In this document: positions 14,398 through 14,984 of the stretch, piece by piece
Position numbering within the stretch: the first letter of the stretch is position 1
Layout of the letters: each line of letters starts with the position of its first letter
The notes under the pieces: model-generated
The model's database searches: none
Seen by the model: only the letters and a program-made list of their open reading frames with translations
Told to the model about the DNA's origin: nothing
Translations under genes and position numbers: made by a program
NCBI GenBank assembly: GCA_049325575.1
Contig: JBMOLK010000115.1
Coordinates: forward strand, 1-14,984
Reading direction: 5' to 3'
Origin: JBMOLK01 sp049325575
GTDB taxonomy: Bacteria; Bacillota; Clostridia; Acetivibrionales; Acetivibrionaceae
DNA: 14,984 nt

Positions 14398-14532
14398 ATA
14401 TTTTAACGATCAATATTGTGCCATAATGTCATATATTGATTTTGAAAAGGCGTTTAATAGGTATTTAAAATCATTGTCCATCTTCTGCCAAATAAGTGAT
14501 AATTTTTGCCAAGTGAGATGAAAAGTTATACA
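14398..14532. other. Noncoding right end of the prophage with spaced repeats
   Basis: No gene is seen here. Two related repeats lie near the end: TGCCAAATAAGTGAT (14486-14500) and TGCCAAGTGAG (14507-14517), with start points 21 bp apart, about two helical turns. A further pair of TTTAA cores 11 bp apart lies at 14453-14469 and resembles the block at 985-1029. Host-like coding homology begins at 14533, so the phage sequence would end in CA at 14531-14532, as transposable phages do. The left end is outside the window, so the boundary is an inference. Confidence 0.5.
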
Positions 14533-14723
14533 TCCAATCTGCTTTATGTAAGTCTGATTATCCCAGAATAGATCTCCTCTGTCATAACTCCATTTTCCCC
14601 AATGCCTATTGTTGCCATCGGCATCTTTAACGCTTTGCCGGTTGGCTGGATGAACTTGCCCTTCCCGATCGGCATCGGTCTGGTGTATGTGCCTTCAAAT
14701 ACTCCAGTAATAGCAGTATAATT
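14533..14723 (-). pseudogene. Remnant of host SnoaL-like ester cyclase
   Basis: On the minus strand, from 14723, a frame reads N-Y-T-A-I-T-G-V-F-E-G-T-Y-T-R-P-M-P-I-G-K, then F-I-Q-P-T-G-K and M-P-M-A-T-I-G-I, ending N-G-V-M-T-E-E. This is the C-terminal half of a SnoaL-like ester cyclase. A one-base loss near 14572 breaks the frame; the next frame continues with the expected L-F-W-D-N-Q-T-Y-I-K-Q-I-G. The N-terminal half is missing, with a TGA at 14727-14729 in frame. After Q-I-G the family sequence stops and AT-rich phage-like DNA follows, so the last residues were probably lost to prophage insertion. It lies just downstream of the gene at 14767. Confidence 0.65.
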
Positions 14724-14766
14724 TCCTCAACGAAGTATGTCGGCCCGCCTGATGCAAAAAAAGGTG

Positions 14767-14984
14767 TTAACTGCTGTTTCTCTTTTTGTTCAAACGTTCT
14801 ATTTCTTTCATCAGAGTTTTCTTTTCTGTTTTTGATTTTGTATAACTTATAGCTTTGTTATAATGAGCTATGGCTTTCTCTGCATCTACATTTGAATATA
14901 AATAACCAAGCAAAGAATGATAGTAGTTATTTTCATTTAGGTTTAGTTTTTCCGCTTCTTTTATAGCTCGTTCGTTTCCGTAAA
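14767..14984 (-). CDS. TPR-like C-terminus, possibly ECF42-type sigma factor (partial)
   Basis: The last 71 residues of a minus-strand gene that starts outside the window. They read A-I-K-E-A-E-K-L-N-L-N, then Y-Y-H-S-L-L-G-Y-L-Y, A-I-A-H-Y-N-K-A-I-S-Y-T-K-S-K-T-E-K-K-T-L, and end in a basic tail. This is a tetratricopeptide-like helical pair. The combination Y-H-x-x-L-G-x-L-Y, A-x-x-H-Y-x-K-A-I and S-K-T-E-K is also like the C-terminal extension of ECF42-type sigma factors, which often lie beside small enzyme genes such as the ester cyclase remnant next to it. Without the N-terminal sigma domains the more specific call is uncertain. This is host chromosome, not phage. Confidence 0.55.
   Translation of the reverse strand, partial: YGNERAIKEAEKLNLNENNYYHSLLGYLYSNVDAEKAIAHYNKAISYTKSKTEKKTLMKEIERLNKKRNSS

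Noticed and set aside
14398..14430. Possible terminator after the fibre gene
   Set aside because: The AATATT inverted repeat is short, AT-only and lacks a following U run, so I cannot support it.
14401..14568. Continuation of the second cyclase frame as a gene
   Set aside because: After Q-I-G the frame reads low-complexity AT-derived sequence into the phage end, with no start or family match.

Overview
This window is the late, structural half of a prophage together with its right-hand junction to host chromosome. DNA is AT-rich. Two candidate promoters match the TAnnTTTG -7 element of Bacteroidota, and tandem TAATTGA heptamers fill two intergenic gaps. Together these suggest a host in the Bacteroidota/Ignavibacteriota group. 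That assignment is inference; several genes have strong AAGGAG ribosome sites, which is not typical of Bacteroidia.

Layout. Positions 1-1923 hold a minus-strand operon: a small membrane protein, a coiled-coil protein, a small-terminase-like HTH protein, a BppU-like Ig-fold protein, a Gp80-like tail-fibre protein and the first codons of one more gene. A divergent control region (1924-2076) carries a perfect 13-bp-arm palindrome over a candidate minus-strand promoter. From 2077 to 14397 runs a plus-strand late operon: Mu gpI-like protease/scaffold, HK97-fold major capsid protein, Mu gp36-like and gp37-like head-tail connectors, a lysis cassette (GH24 lysozyme, candidate one-piece u-spanin, holin), the candidate tail tube protein, a small unknown protein, a tail assembly chaperone with a T_TTTT_TTT-type -1 frameshift site, the tape measure protein, a small conserved phage protein and a 1282-residue hub/fibre protein. 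There is no sheath gene, so the particle looks like a siphovirus with a Mu-like head, the combination known in the transposable Pseudomonas phages B3 and D3112.

The operon has one interruption. A 35-residue single-pass membrane protein lies on the opposite strand between the chaperone and the tape measure gene, with its own ribosome site and a near-consensus Bacteroidota promoter. This looks like a moron and is the most interesting unexplained item.

Right end. Phage coding ends at 14397. Noncoding DNA with two GCCAA...AGTGA repeats 21 bp apart runs to about 14532. There the C-terminal Q-I-G of a decayed host SnoaL-like ester cyclase begins on the minus strand, followed by the C-terminus of a TPR-like protein (possibly an ECF sigma factor) that runs off the window. 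The plus-strand phage sequence would end in CA at 14531-14532, as expected for a Mu-type element, but no transposase, large terminase or portal gene is in this window.
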